From contig CAWUHX010000020.1 in the NCBI GenBank assembly GCA_963922205.1, forward strand, positions 930,001 to 994,000: a stretch of 64,000 nt of DNA. Reading direction: 5' to 3'. A program made the translations under genes and the position numbers. A model generated the notes under the pieces. It was not told the DNA's origin. It was given only the letters and a program-made list of their open reading frames with translations, and did not search any database. This DNA comes from Romanomermis culicivorax (lineage: Eukaryota > Nematoda > Enoplea > Mermithida > Mermithidae). Shown piece after piece: positions 24,718-39,700 of the stretch (positions are counted from its first letter, which is position 1; every line of letters starts with the position of its first letter).

Positions 24718-27700
24718 TTACGTATGCCCAACTTCGCTGAAATTCGGAGGATCGACGATTCCGCTATCACACTGAAAATAAAACCTGAATGATTTGAAAT
24801 TTTGAAGAAAACATGACTAAGAATGAATATATAATGCTGCTGCGCAAAAAAAGCTGACATTGAAAAGTTAGGGATATGATCAGGAAGTACTTCTATTAAA
24901 TCGCAAAGCGTTTCAAAGTTTTTTGCATGCTAAAAATTTTCAAATGATTCTCAGAAAGATCGCATGATTTTCTGGAGTTTTGTTACCTTTTCGTGTACAG
25001 GTAACAAGTCCGTTGAACTAGTAGTATCTTCATCTAATGTTCCGGCCGAAAATAAAACATTCGATTCTTGGGACGTGCTGAATCGAGAATTACCATCTTC
25101 AAGACTTCCTAATTGCTCCAATAGTCGAGTATTTTCCTTTTCCATGTCAGCGTCAGTTTCCGAAAGGCTAGACTCTTCCGAAACTGAAAAATTTGAGTCG
25201 ATTAAGAGCATACAAACTCAGACAGTCAGTCGTGATTAATGTAAGAAAGTGAAATTGTTGTCGAATGTCAAAATGATTTTTATATGAGAGAATAGCTTAC
25301 TAACACTCAATTCAAAAATTTTGCATCCTTTTGAGATAATCATAACATTAAGAGTCACGTGTCATGCACGACTCAGAATGCTGTAGAACCCACCGTCCGA
25401 AAGATAAATGCTGCTGTGTCGTGGACGAGTGATTTTCGACACTAAGGCTGCTAAATCCGTGAATGAACTAGTCGTTATTTGTCCGGTGGTCAAAAACTAA
25501 ATGAAGATACACACTTTAAAGTTGATATATAAGAAAATTGATCTATTTGAAACAAGGAGCTTATTTTCGATAACTGCCCAAAAAAGAAAAATTCCGTATT
25601 GCGTCTCTATCTTTAGTCTTTCCCACATTTAAACTTTTAGCTTTCTGTTAAAAGCAATCGACCGGGGGGGATTTCAAGAATCTCATTTTGAAGATGTTTC
25701 AAATGTCAACAGATAATTGTTGCCAAATTTCGGCAAAAAAACCACAGAAACGGATAATTTCAGAAATTTACTTTGTAGTCCTGATGAAATCAGCTTACCG
25801 GCGGTGGATATGCTGCCCTGGTTAACGATTCCTTTTTACTCAACAAAGCTGCGGGTGATGTGGAACTGAAATTCAAAATTTCGTCTAGTTTTCCATTTTT
25901 CGCCCATTCGTCGAACAACTGTTTACCGTATTCGTAAGCGTTATTCTATAGAAAAAGGAAATCTAACATAATGAAATCAACTCGATGAGGGAACATTGCA
26001 TTACAAAAATTTCTTCGTATTTCGCGAAATCTAAGGTTTGATATTTGTCGATTGGTGCCCGAACGTAATGACAATAGGAGGCTTTTTTGACGATTTCTAA
26101 TTGACGCACGCAGCTGACGTAGGCTAAACGGGACTGAATTTCGGCCATATTCAACACCTTAGAAAATCATTGAAAACAAAATTGCACGCTATAGTTTAGT
26201 CATGCATAGAATTTATAACAATTCAAACACATTATAATGGACGTTTTAAAACAGTTAAAAAAATCAATTTGTTGCTTTTTTGCATGCGATTACTCACGAC
26301 TTTGCAACGATTTAGGGCCAGTTTTATTCTACGAAAAGCATGGTGAGAACCAGTAATCAGCAAGATTTTGATTCTCATGAGGGTTGTTTCAGGCTACGTG
26401 TTACTCACTTTAACGGGTTCCGTGAATGGCATCCATTTTTTCCATAATACCCACCAACCGGATAATGAATCTCCATAATTAGTCAAATCGGTTTCGTCTT
26501 GGGCCCCAACATCCACAGCGATGACCGTATTGATGCCTAAACCGCGCATGACGTCGGCTAGAAAGTGTATGTATCTCTACATCATGAAAAATTCAACCAA
26601 ATATGGTAAACAGAAGGAAACATGCACAACTGTCATGCAAAAGGTAGGACAAAGTGTCCTCGGCGAAAATTTAGCAAACAACTACGACCGATATTAAAAA
26701 GCTCGGAAAAGGAATCAGGTTTCCCGTAGACATACCATAAGCATGCATTTACAGTACGAAAGTTTTAAACAAACGAAAACCAGGGACGTTGTTGTTGCAG
26801 AGCTAGCTGTTTTCCGGCTATATGCCTCATGTTGATTAGTACTGTTTTTAAACAGTTTTGATCCACAACGTATATTGATGATTTGGAAACGTTTGTTCGG
26901 CTAAAATAGAAAAGGAAAAATAGAGAAGGTGCCAAATACTTTATCGTGAAAGGCGCTGAAACTTTCGTCAAAACCTCAAATCAAATTAGCTTAGCGTGAA
27001 TATTAGTCGAAAGCCGAAAAATTCAAAATTAAAAATAACCTTTGAGTAGCGTCCAATGCGGGATGGGTCAAAAAAGTACCATTCCTTCTCTAGTGATAAG
27101 TTCTGCTGTAGCTGAACGATCATGCTTTTTTAATCCATGTTAATCAGAAATGAATTCGCCGCATATTGCGTAAAGCAGCAACCGTGAGATTCATTCAAAT
27201 TATAACTCACTGAAATCAAAACACATTATGGTCATTCCAGTGTAGTACATCACATCAAGCGAGCGTGTTCAATGTATCGTACTAGAGCCCCGTATATACT
27301 AGTGGAGCTTAGGAATCCTTCGCGACAAGTCGATTTCTGAATATGTTAGCGGAATTCATGCAAACATATTCATGGTACTATGGTAAACTGATGACCTTCT
27401 GCATGAATACGCAAAAAATCGGAACACTTTTATCGAGTACGGATTTCGCCAAGGATTACTAAGCGCCGCTCTCCTGTTGAGTTTTAGCTATCATAAAACT
27501 GCAAGTCACTCCGCAGGGTTATAGCGACTATTGTACGATTTGAAGTTATAGTAAAAACGATTCTTTTCCAAAAAATAACTAATATAAAGTTTATAGATTA
27601 TTTTCCATGAAGCTTTCAAGCATCGTCGGAAGGGAAACTAATAAATGTTGAGCATCAACTATGCATAGGTTTCGTTTCTAAAAAATTTACATCCCAAATT

Positions 27701-30700
27701 CTAGAAAGGACATAATTATAGACTCGGGAGTCCGAACCTATTACGCGGGCCTTCATGAGTTAGATTCAATTTATGAACTTATTTCACGGGTCAAAAATAA
27801 AGTAGAATATAGGGAATACGGTCTAAAATCAACATTCTATTTTGTATTCCTTATAGATTGATATAATATGTTACAAAAATAGACCTAATGAAAATTATTC
27901 CCACGAAATTTCTCTATCTTCCTATTTCTTTCGTGGCCTAGAAATACTGAAATAGAAAAAAGAGGCAGAAATGGAAAAGTAGCAAAATACTACATGCGTC
28001 GTGCAATGCTAAGGCATGCGAAAATTGGGAAGCGCAGTATCATGAATATTATCCGTTTTTGGAGACCGATAAGATGGTGCGAAACAGCGATCGAATTAAT
28101 CTTATGAAGTATAAACACTTTGAAATAAAAAATATTTGATTCAGTAATTAAATCGATCAAAAAAGTACTCCAAGAGAGGAAGTGCCTCAGTAAAGTCTCA
28201 AGAATTCATGATTACATTCCCAGTACTTCTATGTATGACCATTCAAAGTTTCACAACTCTACAAGGCAAAAAAATTAAAAATTCAAATTTTGAGCTATTT
28301 TTATATCCGAATTGTTAATTTTCAGATTATTTTGCATTTCTGGTCAGGCATAAAGCATTTTAAACGGGGAACCATCCAAAGTCTTCTACTACAACAATGT
28401 CTATGTTATGAAGAAGTGCACAGGTTGAGTAACATAAGTGCTTTTTCATGCTAATCTGGTTTTCAAGAAATAGTAAAACACGAATCAGAGTCACAAACCT
28501 GGCAAATTGTTGACGTATCCACCGTCCAAAAGCAAATGACTATCACCGGGGTCGCAAACCGGGGGCATATAACCGGCTAATGACATGCTAGCTCTGCAGT
28601 AACGCCACAACGAACCTGGCGAAAAAGCGAAGAAAAATCTGTAGAAAAAGGCGTTCACGCACCTGGTAAATTATTGATGTAACAACCGTCGACCAAATAA
28701 TGATTGTTGACGGGATTGCACATAGGCGGCAGAATGCCACAGTAGGACATACTGGCTCTTATGTAGCGCCACGCTTCGCCTGGTAAGACGAGATGAAAAA
28801 TTTTGAAAATATACTTTATCGAAAGCACTCATCTAAGAAAGAAAACTTCTTTTCAGATAAATTTTAGAATTTTGGCAATATTGCAACAACTTTCTCTTGC
28901 CTTTTAGTTTTCTTAATATTATCTAGCCGATTTCTGTTCATAATATAGGATGGAAATAAAAATGAAATAATCGAGAAAATTCTTTTCTGCGATGGAGCAT
29001 GACAACAAACCGTAGAATTCACGTCTTTCAGAGAAATCGAAAAATCACGAGTGTGTATGAAAAGAATGAGGCGAAAACTCAAGAGACACGTGTGATATAA
29101 AAAATTAAAATATATTCTCATAATATTCCGCTAAAGCTAACTGAACCCTGAGATTTTTGATCTTACCGTTACGATGAATTCGCATTTCCGAAGACGAAAT
29201 ATCCGTAGTGACGTTGAAATATGGAATCCATAAATCTTCGATCTGGCAATCATTAAACTGATTTTTCAGCGTGCTATTGAATGCAGCACCTACGTCAGAA
29301 ATTGTAATAATGACATATAAATCAATGGAAAATCCGCTACCTAGATTGCTGCATAATATAAATCTATAACGGTATATTGAGCTCCTTTTTCATTATACCA
29401 GTGAATTGACAGATTCCTAAGAATTCCTGGTCTCTCGTTCATAAAATAAAATTTGGGGTGAGGTACCATAAGAGTCCCCTCAAAAGTCGTCGATCATATT
29501 ACCAGCTAAACGGCGACACTCTCCACGATTTTCCAGTCAAATCGCTATCATAGGGTAACCCCAGCCATAAAAAAACCGACCGATGTCTATTTTTGATAAA
29601 ATATTCATTTTTGAAAACTGTCAAAAGTTTCACTTTAAGCTATTCGTGCCATAAATACGAATTTTTACTGGTGTTTAGATTACAAGAACTATTTTTAATC
29701 ATTTCTCGATTTCTAGGCAATAATTTCAATCTTTCTTTCCTCCAATGACTCCGCTCAAAATTTTGTAAAACGTTTCAACCAATCTATAAAAAACTGCCGC
29801 TGAAGCCCAAACGCACTCAACTTCAGAGCTCCGTTAAATGTAGACTTCGCTAAATATTAACAATTTCAAATTGCAGTATGGAGTGAAAAATACACGAAAC
29901 AAACACAAATGCGTTCATGAAGTTTTATGGTAGAGAAGCTTCTAAAAAGTTCAAATGTATGGAGGAAATTTTTAAATTCGAAATTTAACAATTCTCTTAC
30001 CGGTGAATATAGCTGAACTCGGATACGTTAAATCAAGCAATTTACGCCAAAATTGGGACATTTCCTGTATAAAAAATGAAAACTCAAAAGCCGAATGGGG
30101 AAAAGACAATTCATAAATGATTGATACCCTGAACCAAGTTTTTGCACGGTTGATCAGGTGTGTTACGTCTGGGTCCATAGAAAACAATCCACCGACAAAT
30201 GATCCGATACTAACTCCGCCTATGACGTCGATGGGCACGCCAACATCCTTCAGGGCTTTCAATATTCCGACGTGAGCAGCGCCTCTAAATAAATACACAT
30301 TATACTCACTTTTTCGACAAAACATAAGTGTCCAGTGAATTATTGTATCTGAAAATCGTACATAGGATGACGAAAAATTCGAGAAAAATAAAACATCATC
30401 TGCCTTATTATTTTCGAGCACGATGACTATGAACACACGTAGGAGACAAAAAGCAATTTCAAAACGGATTTAACGGTTACCTGGCTCCGCCGCCGCCCAA
30501 TACGACACCTATAGCTCTTCCGGTTAAAATCCTAGCCAAGCGTGAGAAATCCGAAAACTTATCGATAGGCTGTGAGAAAAATTTGTTGTTAAGCATCGAG
30601 CTAGAACAAACTATTTGAAATTTAGTTGCAGAAAATTGAATTTCATAAAAATAATTTCGAAGATGTGGATCTCCACGTTTTAATCAAGAACTTTCCTAAG

Positions 30701-33700
30701 CCGGCAATTTATATGTAAATATCAAACATGCTTGCGCACTTCATCATAACCTACAAGCCAGGAGTGTGATACCGGTCGGTATTAATATGATATTTTAGTA
30801 ACTGACTATTGTTGTGCTGGAACGGCGCACTCGCATACGTTGCGGCACCTTCAGATGATAATGCGATGAAACCCAACCTCGAACGTCCAACCATTCTGCC
30901 GTGCGCCTTGGTTGTTCGACGGATTCGTCCCATAATATAATGAGTTCTTTTTGAGCACGAACCGCCAAACTTTCCAGTTGTTTTTCCACCTTAAGAATGA
31001 TAACAGTGATCCCAGGTTATGATTGAGAACTAATGACGTTTCGAGCCACGCACATATAATAGATGTTGTTTATCACTATAATTTTTAAATAATCATTCAG
31101 ACTAAACGAAATGTGAAGTTTGAAGAAAAAGTAGACAGTCGAACGCGAAGTGTTCATCTCTCTAATTTTTTTTTCAAACTCTATGAACTTAAATGGCTCA
31201 GGGAGTACGGTATCTTATAATCTATTCTCAGAACTGTTCCTTAACACATGGGGTTTAATTTGATGGTTTTGAAGAATATGGTGAGATTTTTGATAAGATT
31301 ACTCAACAACGCCGTGTGAACTGAATGTTCTTTGTTTTTTGCAATGTTTTTTGTGTTTTTGTGCGAAATATGGAATTATTCCATTTCGTTTTTATTCGAC
31401 TCTCAAGAAATTGTATAAAACGCACTAGAAAAGTGTAGTAAAACAAACTTTCTCTGAAGGATTTCAATCTAAGTTTTGTTTCCTGAAAAAAAGATGAATC
31501 GCTTAGTTTTAGAATCAAAAATTATATCTTGAGCAACAAATTACTTGACATTAGGGGGAAGTGCCATACGAACGCACCCCAGAAATCGTCGACCATATGG
31601 CTAGCCACTGAGCGATCCCCACAGGATTTGCCAATCCTATAGCTAGCCACATGGTAGCCATAGGGACCGCTATACTCTTGGTCAGAAAAACATTGAAAAA
31701 TATTAATCTTTTCGGCGCTTCGAGCTATAAATAGGTACATCTTTCAACGGTTTTTAAAACAAAAATAATGATTTTTGAACTGCTTTTCATATACTTTTTT
31801 TGCAAAAAATCGAATTATTTTCCTTAATGAATCCCTCCCTTAAAATATTGGTGAATCGATGACCCTCAGCGTCAAAAATGTCGCCGAATCCAACCAGACC
31901 TCGGGGCTTTGTTACATGTATGCTCGACAATAGGCGGAAAGTTAACTACTAATCGAGAAATTTGTTAACTTCACGTTACAGACTGAAATTGATTCAGAAT
32001 TTTTTGACACTTTTTGATTTTTTAGTTATTACTTTTTCGACGCTTCAATATTCAAAAAGCGATACTAAATTTTGTTTATTATTTCGAGTGATCTTTAACT
32101 CTGACACAACTCTTAGGAAAAAACGCAATGATAAGAAATGAGCCACTGCCTTCGTACGTCTTCCAAGAGCAATTATTTTATTCTACAATAAGATTATCCG
32201 TGAGAAACTGTATTGTAAGAACTGAAGACCCGATTGAGCAAATAGGCCACTGGGAGAAAGCAGCAGAAGATACTGCAATTTTCTATTATCTCAGTTATCA
32301 TAACACCAAATTGAAGGGCGAATGCTGACATCATACTCGTGCAACTTACGGGTCCAACAACAGGTTCATCTTCGCCATTCGCGACGATTAAAATACAATC
32401 TGCTTGACGTATACAGCGCCGGCTCCAATTGGTCAGTTCAAAATCACACTGATACAGAACGATGGGGTAAGAATCTTCTTGTTGACTGAGCCAAGTCATC
32501 AAGTGGTATTCGTTAACACTAGAATAAGCCAACATTGAGAAGCGCAAGTATAAGATAATCAAAAATATGGAAGCTGAGAACAACTGGCCCGCAAAAAATT
32601 AGTATAGATTGTTACGACAATGAATTTTTGCGCATTGCGCCGGATCGCATCAAGCGGACGTCATTAAAAAAAAATTCGCACCAAAATTTCTTTCATTCAG
32701 ATTATAATCAGGTAAGCAACGCACAAAATGATACTCAAGTCCAGATTCACAACAAAGTCATCAAACGTATATCATGTAATTGGGGGCATCCATAAGAAAC
32801 CACCTTAAGTCGTCAGCCATATTAAGCACTTCCCGAAGATCAGCCAATCATATGGCTGAAATAGGCTAGCTATAAAAACTTTATCTTTTTGGTCGAAAAA
32901 AACTGAAAAATTTCAAATGTTTATTCAAAAATGGTCATTTTCGAAGAAAAAGGGTTCAAAACATAATTTTTTCTGCTCATATATACATACATTTTATTTA
33001 CTTAAACAAATATAACTATTTGTGGACTTAAAAAGACCTAAAAATCGAAATTTTTTCTCTCAATGAGCCTCCAAAAATTTCGGGCAATGAATTGCCCTAT
33101 CAAGCTTTTTTCCGCACAGTGCCAAAAAATTTTTGGAAATTTTCCGCACATAAATTTGGGCGTTTCTGCTGCTGGCATTGATGAAAAGGTGCATTTTGGT
33201 GCGATTTAGAAGGTCAAAATTATATATTTTCCGGCGTTCCTATATTTACTACAATTACGCTGAAATACGGCCAAAAAGCTTGGTTTCATTTCTCAGTTAT
33301 CCTTGATTGCTTCTATGATTCTACTGTCGCATATCATATTAGACATACATGCACATATAGGAGGTAGGGGGTAAACTCCCTTATCTGAGACCCTGGCCAC
33401 GTTCCTGGCCCAAAAAATCGTCAAACAGCCTCTCTTGAACCTTTTCCAAAACAGTTTTTTTTGATGATTTTTGTGCATACTTTGTATGAAAAACAAGCTT
33501 GTAGAACTTTTTTTTTGTTTTTTTTTGCTCGCCCACCCCCTACCCCCTGGACAAAAAGCCCAAGGACCCTTCCCCCTCGAAAGTTCTTGCCGTGCATGTC
33601 TGTATTAGAGTTAGAAAAACTGAAAACTTTATTTCAAAATATGGTGAAAACTGGAATATTTCGATGAATATGAATTAGTTGATTTTTCTCTTATTTCTAG

Positions 33701-36700
33701 ATTCATTCATTTAATAAAATCATGAGCTTTGGTATTCAAAAATTCTCCGGCGCTACACGTCGGAAAAGTTAAACACCGGAAAAGGAAAAGTTACCTAAAA
33801 TACCTCATATCATTTTTCAGCCGATAATATTCATTATTTTGGTTAGATTTTGTAAGAAATTGGGATTTTTTATTGATCTTCATACATTCTTATTCTTGCT
33901 GAGGTTTTCTGAGCATCGTGAACACAATTTTTTTGCTGGGCGATAATGAAGACGTCATTTTATACTGAAAATGTAAAGCTTTCCTTCTAGGGATAAGTGT
34001 TGGAAAGATTCTTTTCCCAGTGTTCTAGAATATAAAAATCTACGATGTTATGTAATTCTTCAACTTTAATCACAGAAATGTTAGAAGCAGCTGTTTTTTG
34101 CTCAATTATTCTGATAATGTTGTTGAGTTGGAAACATTATTCCTGTGATTAAAGTTGAATTTCAAATGATTTCAACTTGGAACGAAAAAAATTTTTCGTG
34201 TGCGGAAAAAATTTTGAGTTATTTCCGCACGATATGGACAACGGCGTGCGGAAAAAAATCTGAACCACAAAAAAACCGCTCTATCTCCACAGACCTCAGA
34301 GCTCCGTTGCATTTATCGTGTGTTATGTCTCTCCAACAATCAGGTAAACATTGGGAAAGGCGTTTTTGCCTACTTCGATTATAAACCACGTACGTGATGG
34401 AATAATAGAATATACTTTAGTGCACGCACCTCTCTAAAACATGGGCTCCCAAATTTTTTACAATAACGTCGGACGATAACTCTAAAGTAGGTTTGATGGA
34501 ATTCAATGCATGCCAGAGCTCTAAGGTAAACGTGGCGACTGGTACGTTCTCCGATACACCCATAACAGCGATTGTATTTAAATTTGCCACAGTTGGTAAA
34601 GCTTCCAAGTTTCCTTAACATCAATAGCATTTTCAAAAGGAGTACTCTAATTATTTTATTCGAATTTTACAAACCGACGGTCAACCTTTGTTCGTGCTGC
34701 TTTAGGATACAATTTCCGAGTAACTGTATGATACGCGTTAAAACCTATAAAGCATAAGGAGTCATATAAAGCAGAGCTTCAATCCGCATCGATTTTCTTT
34801 GAGATTGAACAACAGTCTTATAGCTAGCGATAAGCGCCATATATTACAGTAGCTCAACGTGGGCTAAAATGAAATCTTTTTGTTTGAAATTTTCAAATCG
34901 ACATTTCTAAATCAGGCACAGTTCCAAAATCGTAGAAGAAAATTAGCGTTTAACGAAAAGTACCAGGATGTATAAGGAGAGCAATAACAAAACACTCACT
35001 TGAGGATATTTATACTTGATGAGATTCAACAAACCCGCAGGTACTTTAGCAAGCTCAGTATATCGAATAGAGAGAACGGTTGTCGCGCGAGGTTTCAACG
35101 TTAAAAGCTCCACCTGTGATAGGAATTAGTCAACTTCCTTCATGAAAAAAAAATTCAAAAATATTACCGTTCCAACTAAATCGCCTCTACCATATTCTTC
35201 CACCAGTTCTTTAGAGCCGTCGTCCTTAGTCAGCACAGAACGTAAACGTCCGCTTAACACGACGTATAGCGCATCAGATTCATCGTTTTGCCTTAAACGA
35301 CCTATGTTAGGGTTTCATAAAGAAATACGTCTAGACTTGAATTGAAATGTAATGTTGCATATATCGATCCAAAAAGAAGGAAAGGGATATTCATAAGAAC
35401 TTCCAAACTTCCAATCAGTTCATACAAAATAAAATGTCGACATTAGGTTCGGAGTGAGCGCCTCACTGTTAACTATTTGACATGTGAAACGTAAAATTAC
35501 CCATTCATTTTTATTAGAGTTGTTACTTGTATAAGGCACGGCCAGCGTCACACATTTCTAAGCCTAAAGCGAAATCTATCGATCGTACGAAAGGAGATAA
35601 TTGTAGAGTGACCCCGCGGGCTACAGCCAGAACTATTCTTGGCTTTTCGCTAAGTAATCTGAAACAAAATTTGCATGACGACGGGCTTCACTCGTGAAAC
35701 AAAGTTTTTGAATGACCTGTTAACGATAATTCTGCTCTGCCACAAACATTTCCCGCAATTTCCCGATGAAATACAGTTAAGGTAGTGTTAGATCCCCGAG
35801 AAACTGCTTCGGAAGTAATAATCAAGACTTTAGAATAGCACAACTTATTTTTGGATAGCTCGATCGAAAATTGACTTATGCAACGTGTCGACTAGTCTCA
35901 CTAGTAATTCAGAATAAACAAAAAAGCTTATATTCCGAATACTCACTCATAAAAATGATCTTTCTTGATAATCGCTAATCGCGAAAATTGTCTGGTTTTA
36001 CAAGAATAGAACGATGGTTCTCCAGTCAAAACGGCTAGACAGCCCGCCATTTCTTGACAGTGGACAATAGACAATAACATTTCGCTCTCATTAACCGTAT
36101 TTCTTGTCAATTCGAGCGATCCGTTCAACACGTATATCAAAGGTACATTCTGAAAAATTTGTGAGCATAATAATGTATATGCAAAAATCATGATCACAAC
36201 TGCACTTACTAAGGATCCTTGTTCACACAATATGTGACCCGGCTGAAACGTTTCGATAGTTAGTCGACCAATAAGTACTGATTCGTCCTGAAGAAAGACG
36301 AGAAAATCAATCGAATAATACATACTATGAAAAAAAGAAAATCGATTCCTCCGATACCGTTTGATGCAGCAACATTGTGAAATTAATCAAATAACGATTT
36401 AAGGATATGATGCAGACTACCCCATAGGCAGAGGTATGAGGGGGGTATTACCCCTACCTAAAGTTCTAGAAATCAATCACTAATCGCCTAATTTTGAGAT
36501 AAAAAGACGTGTTTGGTGGATATTTAGCTACGCTTCCCCCTGCAAATTTTCAACTTTACCCCTACCTGAAAAGTCTGACCTTGGGGACCCCTGATGGGAT
36601 GCCATGCCAAACTGATTGATAGGAATGCAGACAAAACTGGGCAATGGCGAAGGTTCTTTCTGGTAGGAGAATTTAAATTCTCGATTGGTTAGTTGGCTGC

Positions 36701-39700
36701 CTGCTTGTTTCCAGCTCGAAATCCATTCAATTTTTACTTTTTGCACAAATGTATGAAAAATGACTGATTTCTAGATGTTTTTTACGGTTTTCTAACCGAA
36801 AACTGAATTTAATAAATATAAGGGATTAGGAAAACTAGAGATATGTGTGGTCCCATCACTCTTTTTAACCCTAAGCTGTTCAGTTGAACCAGAGATCCCC
36901 AATGTCAGACTTCTCCATACATGTAACGGAGCCCTGAGGTCTGGAGGGGGGGTCGGGCGACTTTTTTGGGGCCGGGGGTTACTGATTCACAAAATTTTAG
37001 GTGGGGCGGCCTCTAAAAAAAAAAGTAATTTTTGTCAAAAAAAACTGTAAAAAATGCATTCATGGCGCGGTGCAAAGAGAAAATTGACATTTTTGACCAT
37101 TTTTTGTTCAAAAACAGACTTTTCATCAAAAAATTGACATTTTTCAGTATTTTTCCGATCAAACGTATGGGGCTCCCTGTGACTACCATATGACTAGCCA
37201 TAGGATTAAAAAATCCTGGGGGGTCGTCCAATGGCTATCCATATGGTCGACGATTTCTGCGAGTATTCATATAGCACTTCCCCCAATTACATGTATATTC
37301 TCAGGTAGGGGTGAAGTTGAAAATTTGCAGCGGTAGTGTAGCCAAATGTCAACTAAACACGTCATTTTGTTTCGAAAATAGGCAACCGGTGATCAATTTC
37401 TAGGACTTTAGGTAGGGGTAATACTCCCTCATGCTCCTCTCTGTGGGCAGTCTGAGTTGAACTTCTGTGGCAGGAGCTCAGATACTACCAAAGAATTTTA
37501 ATCATTTACGCTTTCTCTGGAAAGATTTTCTTAGCGAAAACCTATTACCAATATATATTTACTACACAAACAAAATCCCAGTTTACACCCCCTACTCAGG
37601 CTGACTAACCTTAACTGAAAAGTTAGTATCACTGTTTTTTCCACGCAATTTTTTCCACAATAGCCTTAGGGTGTAAAGATGCAACAATTTTTCAACACGT
37701 GGGATTTTTTCAAAAACGCGTTTTCTTCTCAAAAATGTTTACAGTTGATGTGCGAAAGCATTTTTAAAGTTATTTTTGCATAAAGCTGTTCAGGCCTGTA
37801 GGCAGAGGGTTTGGGGGGGCCATAGCCCCCCCCCCCGAAATGTTCCAAGTGTTGAAAAAAGCAAAACCTTTGGTCATGAAAATGAAAAATTCTAATCAGG
37901 AGTGCCAATCTTACAGTAAATCGAGTGAAAAATGTGTAGCCCCCTCTAAAAAATCCAGGCTACAGGCATGAGGCAGTTAATCACATAGCAAATTCTCAAA
38001 ATCAAGGAAAAAATTAAAATTTTCTCAAATTAAGCAATAAATGTTACGTATAAAAAGCTTCTCTCACAAGATTTTTATGCTTTAAAGCTGTTCTCGGACA
38101 GAATAATAAATCTTACACAAAATTCAAGTTAATAATACGTACAAAATAATATCCTGCAGCAAAAAACATGTGAAAGTTGGAATAAATTTTAAAATTTCAA
38201 TCGAATGAACGTAATGAAGAACTGACTGGATGAATATTCTTCAAAATCTAGCTATCAAAGCCTGGAGATTAGAAATGGAAATTAAGCTCCTAAGATATGA
38301 TTTGACGTTCATCAAATGATGAACTAGGGAAAATTTCATATTTCAATTTGCCTATGAGCATCATAATTCCTCATATTCCACAATCAAGAAAAAATAAGAA
38401 TAAGATCAACAGAAAAGTTGGATTACTAATTATTCTTTGAAAAGTGTCAAATATTAACGTTTAGAGATGGAATAGAACATTACATATGCACTAAAACAAT
38501 TGGACACTAATTGAATAATGGTATACTAGACTTTGCTGGGCTAGAGTCATATTTACATACATAAATATTGTCAGGCTTATTTTCAGATTGCATCTTTTTG
38601 ATTTGGACCGCCAAATTTTTCTTCAAAAAACGACTGAATCATAGGAATCAGAGGCGAAATTTCCCGACCTCTGTCGGTCACCTCGTGCTCAAATCCAAAG
38701 TTGTTGAGTTTTCTATAGAAGGATATACCAGAATTGTGAGAGAAAATTAAGATCTTGAAAGTGAAGCTCAAAATCAGCATTTATAAAACAGTACCAACTA
38801 CACATAAAACAACATAGGAATGGGCATGAGGGGATTGTATTCCTATACCTAAGATCTCTAAAATAGGTCAATGGGTATCCAAATTTGGAGAAAAGTGGCT
38901 GTTTTAGTGGGTATTTGTGTACACTTCCCCTACAAATTTTTTGTGCCCCTAACGGAAAATCTGACTTTGTGGACTTCTGGTGCCACATCAGTGATTGTGA
39001 TGCATTCAGCAACTATGATCGTGATCTAAAAGCTCATAATTAAGTCATTATCATGTATTTGGCTGTAAAAGTTGAAAATTTTTTCAATGCTGAACTTTTG
39101 AAATTTCAGGAAAATGCACGTTTTGAAAAGCTAAACGGAACAAACAGCGGTACCGTTAAGAACCGGAATTTTCATAGAGAGCATCGGCTCCCGTTCTGAT
39201 ATTTAAAGTTATTTAGTTCCAGTTCTATAATTTCAATCGGTTAAAATCGGTTCGGATTAAGCGTTGCACTTTCCTTCGAGCAAATGGATTTTAGGGAATG
39301 TGGTGAATAACAAAAAAGATGACAAAAAACTACTTCTTACTTATGTATGGAGTGGAAGAAAGGAAAATATTTCAAAAACATGAAAAATCCTCACTTCTAA
39401 ACCAAAAACCTTGGCCATATATTTCAATGTTGAATCGCCACCAGATTCTTTGACTTCGCTTTCTTCAGCAGTGGAGACATGCTCTATCGGAGAAGTAAGA
39501 TCCTTTATCTCGCTGAGATCTAAATGTCCAACTGGTTTACTATACAAATTTGGCAATCTCTGTAAAGTCGCGGTAAAAGCTGAAGAAAAATATTGGAGTT
39601 ACAAAAATGCGATAAAATTAAAGTGCAGAGAAGAGCTTTAAGCTTTCATAGGCATTCCACGTTTAGATTTCATCGCTCACCAAACCAGAAACAAGCATAG

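Larger units (their letters stand above)
32769..34317 (+). mobile_element. CATACATG-family MITE, copy 5, split (NTE intron)
   Basis: The left part (32769-33100) starts TCATGTAATTGGGGGC, and the right part (34263-34317) ends GACCTCAGAGCTCCGTTGCA. Between them lies a CAAGCTTTTTT-type element (33101-34262), which itself holds a 259-base MITE. Comparison with copy 1 shows that removing the insert restores the normal order. Confidence 0.7.
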
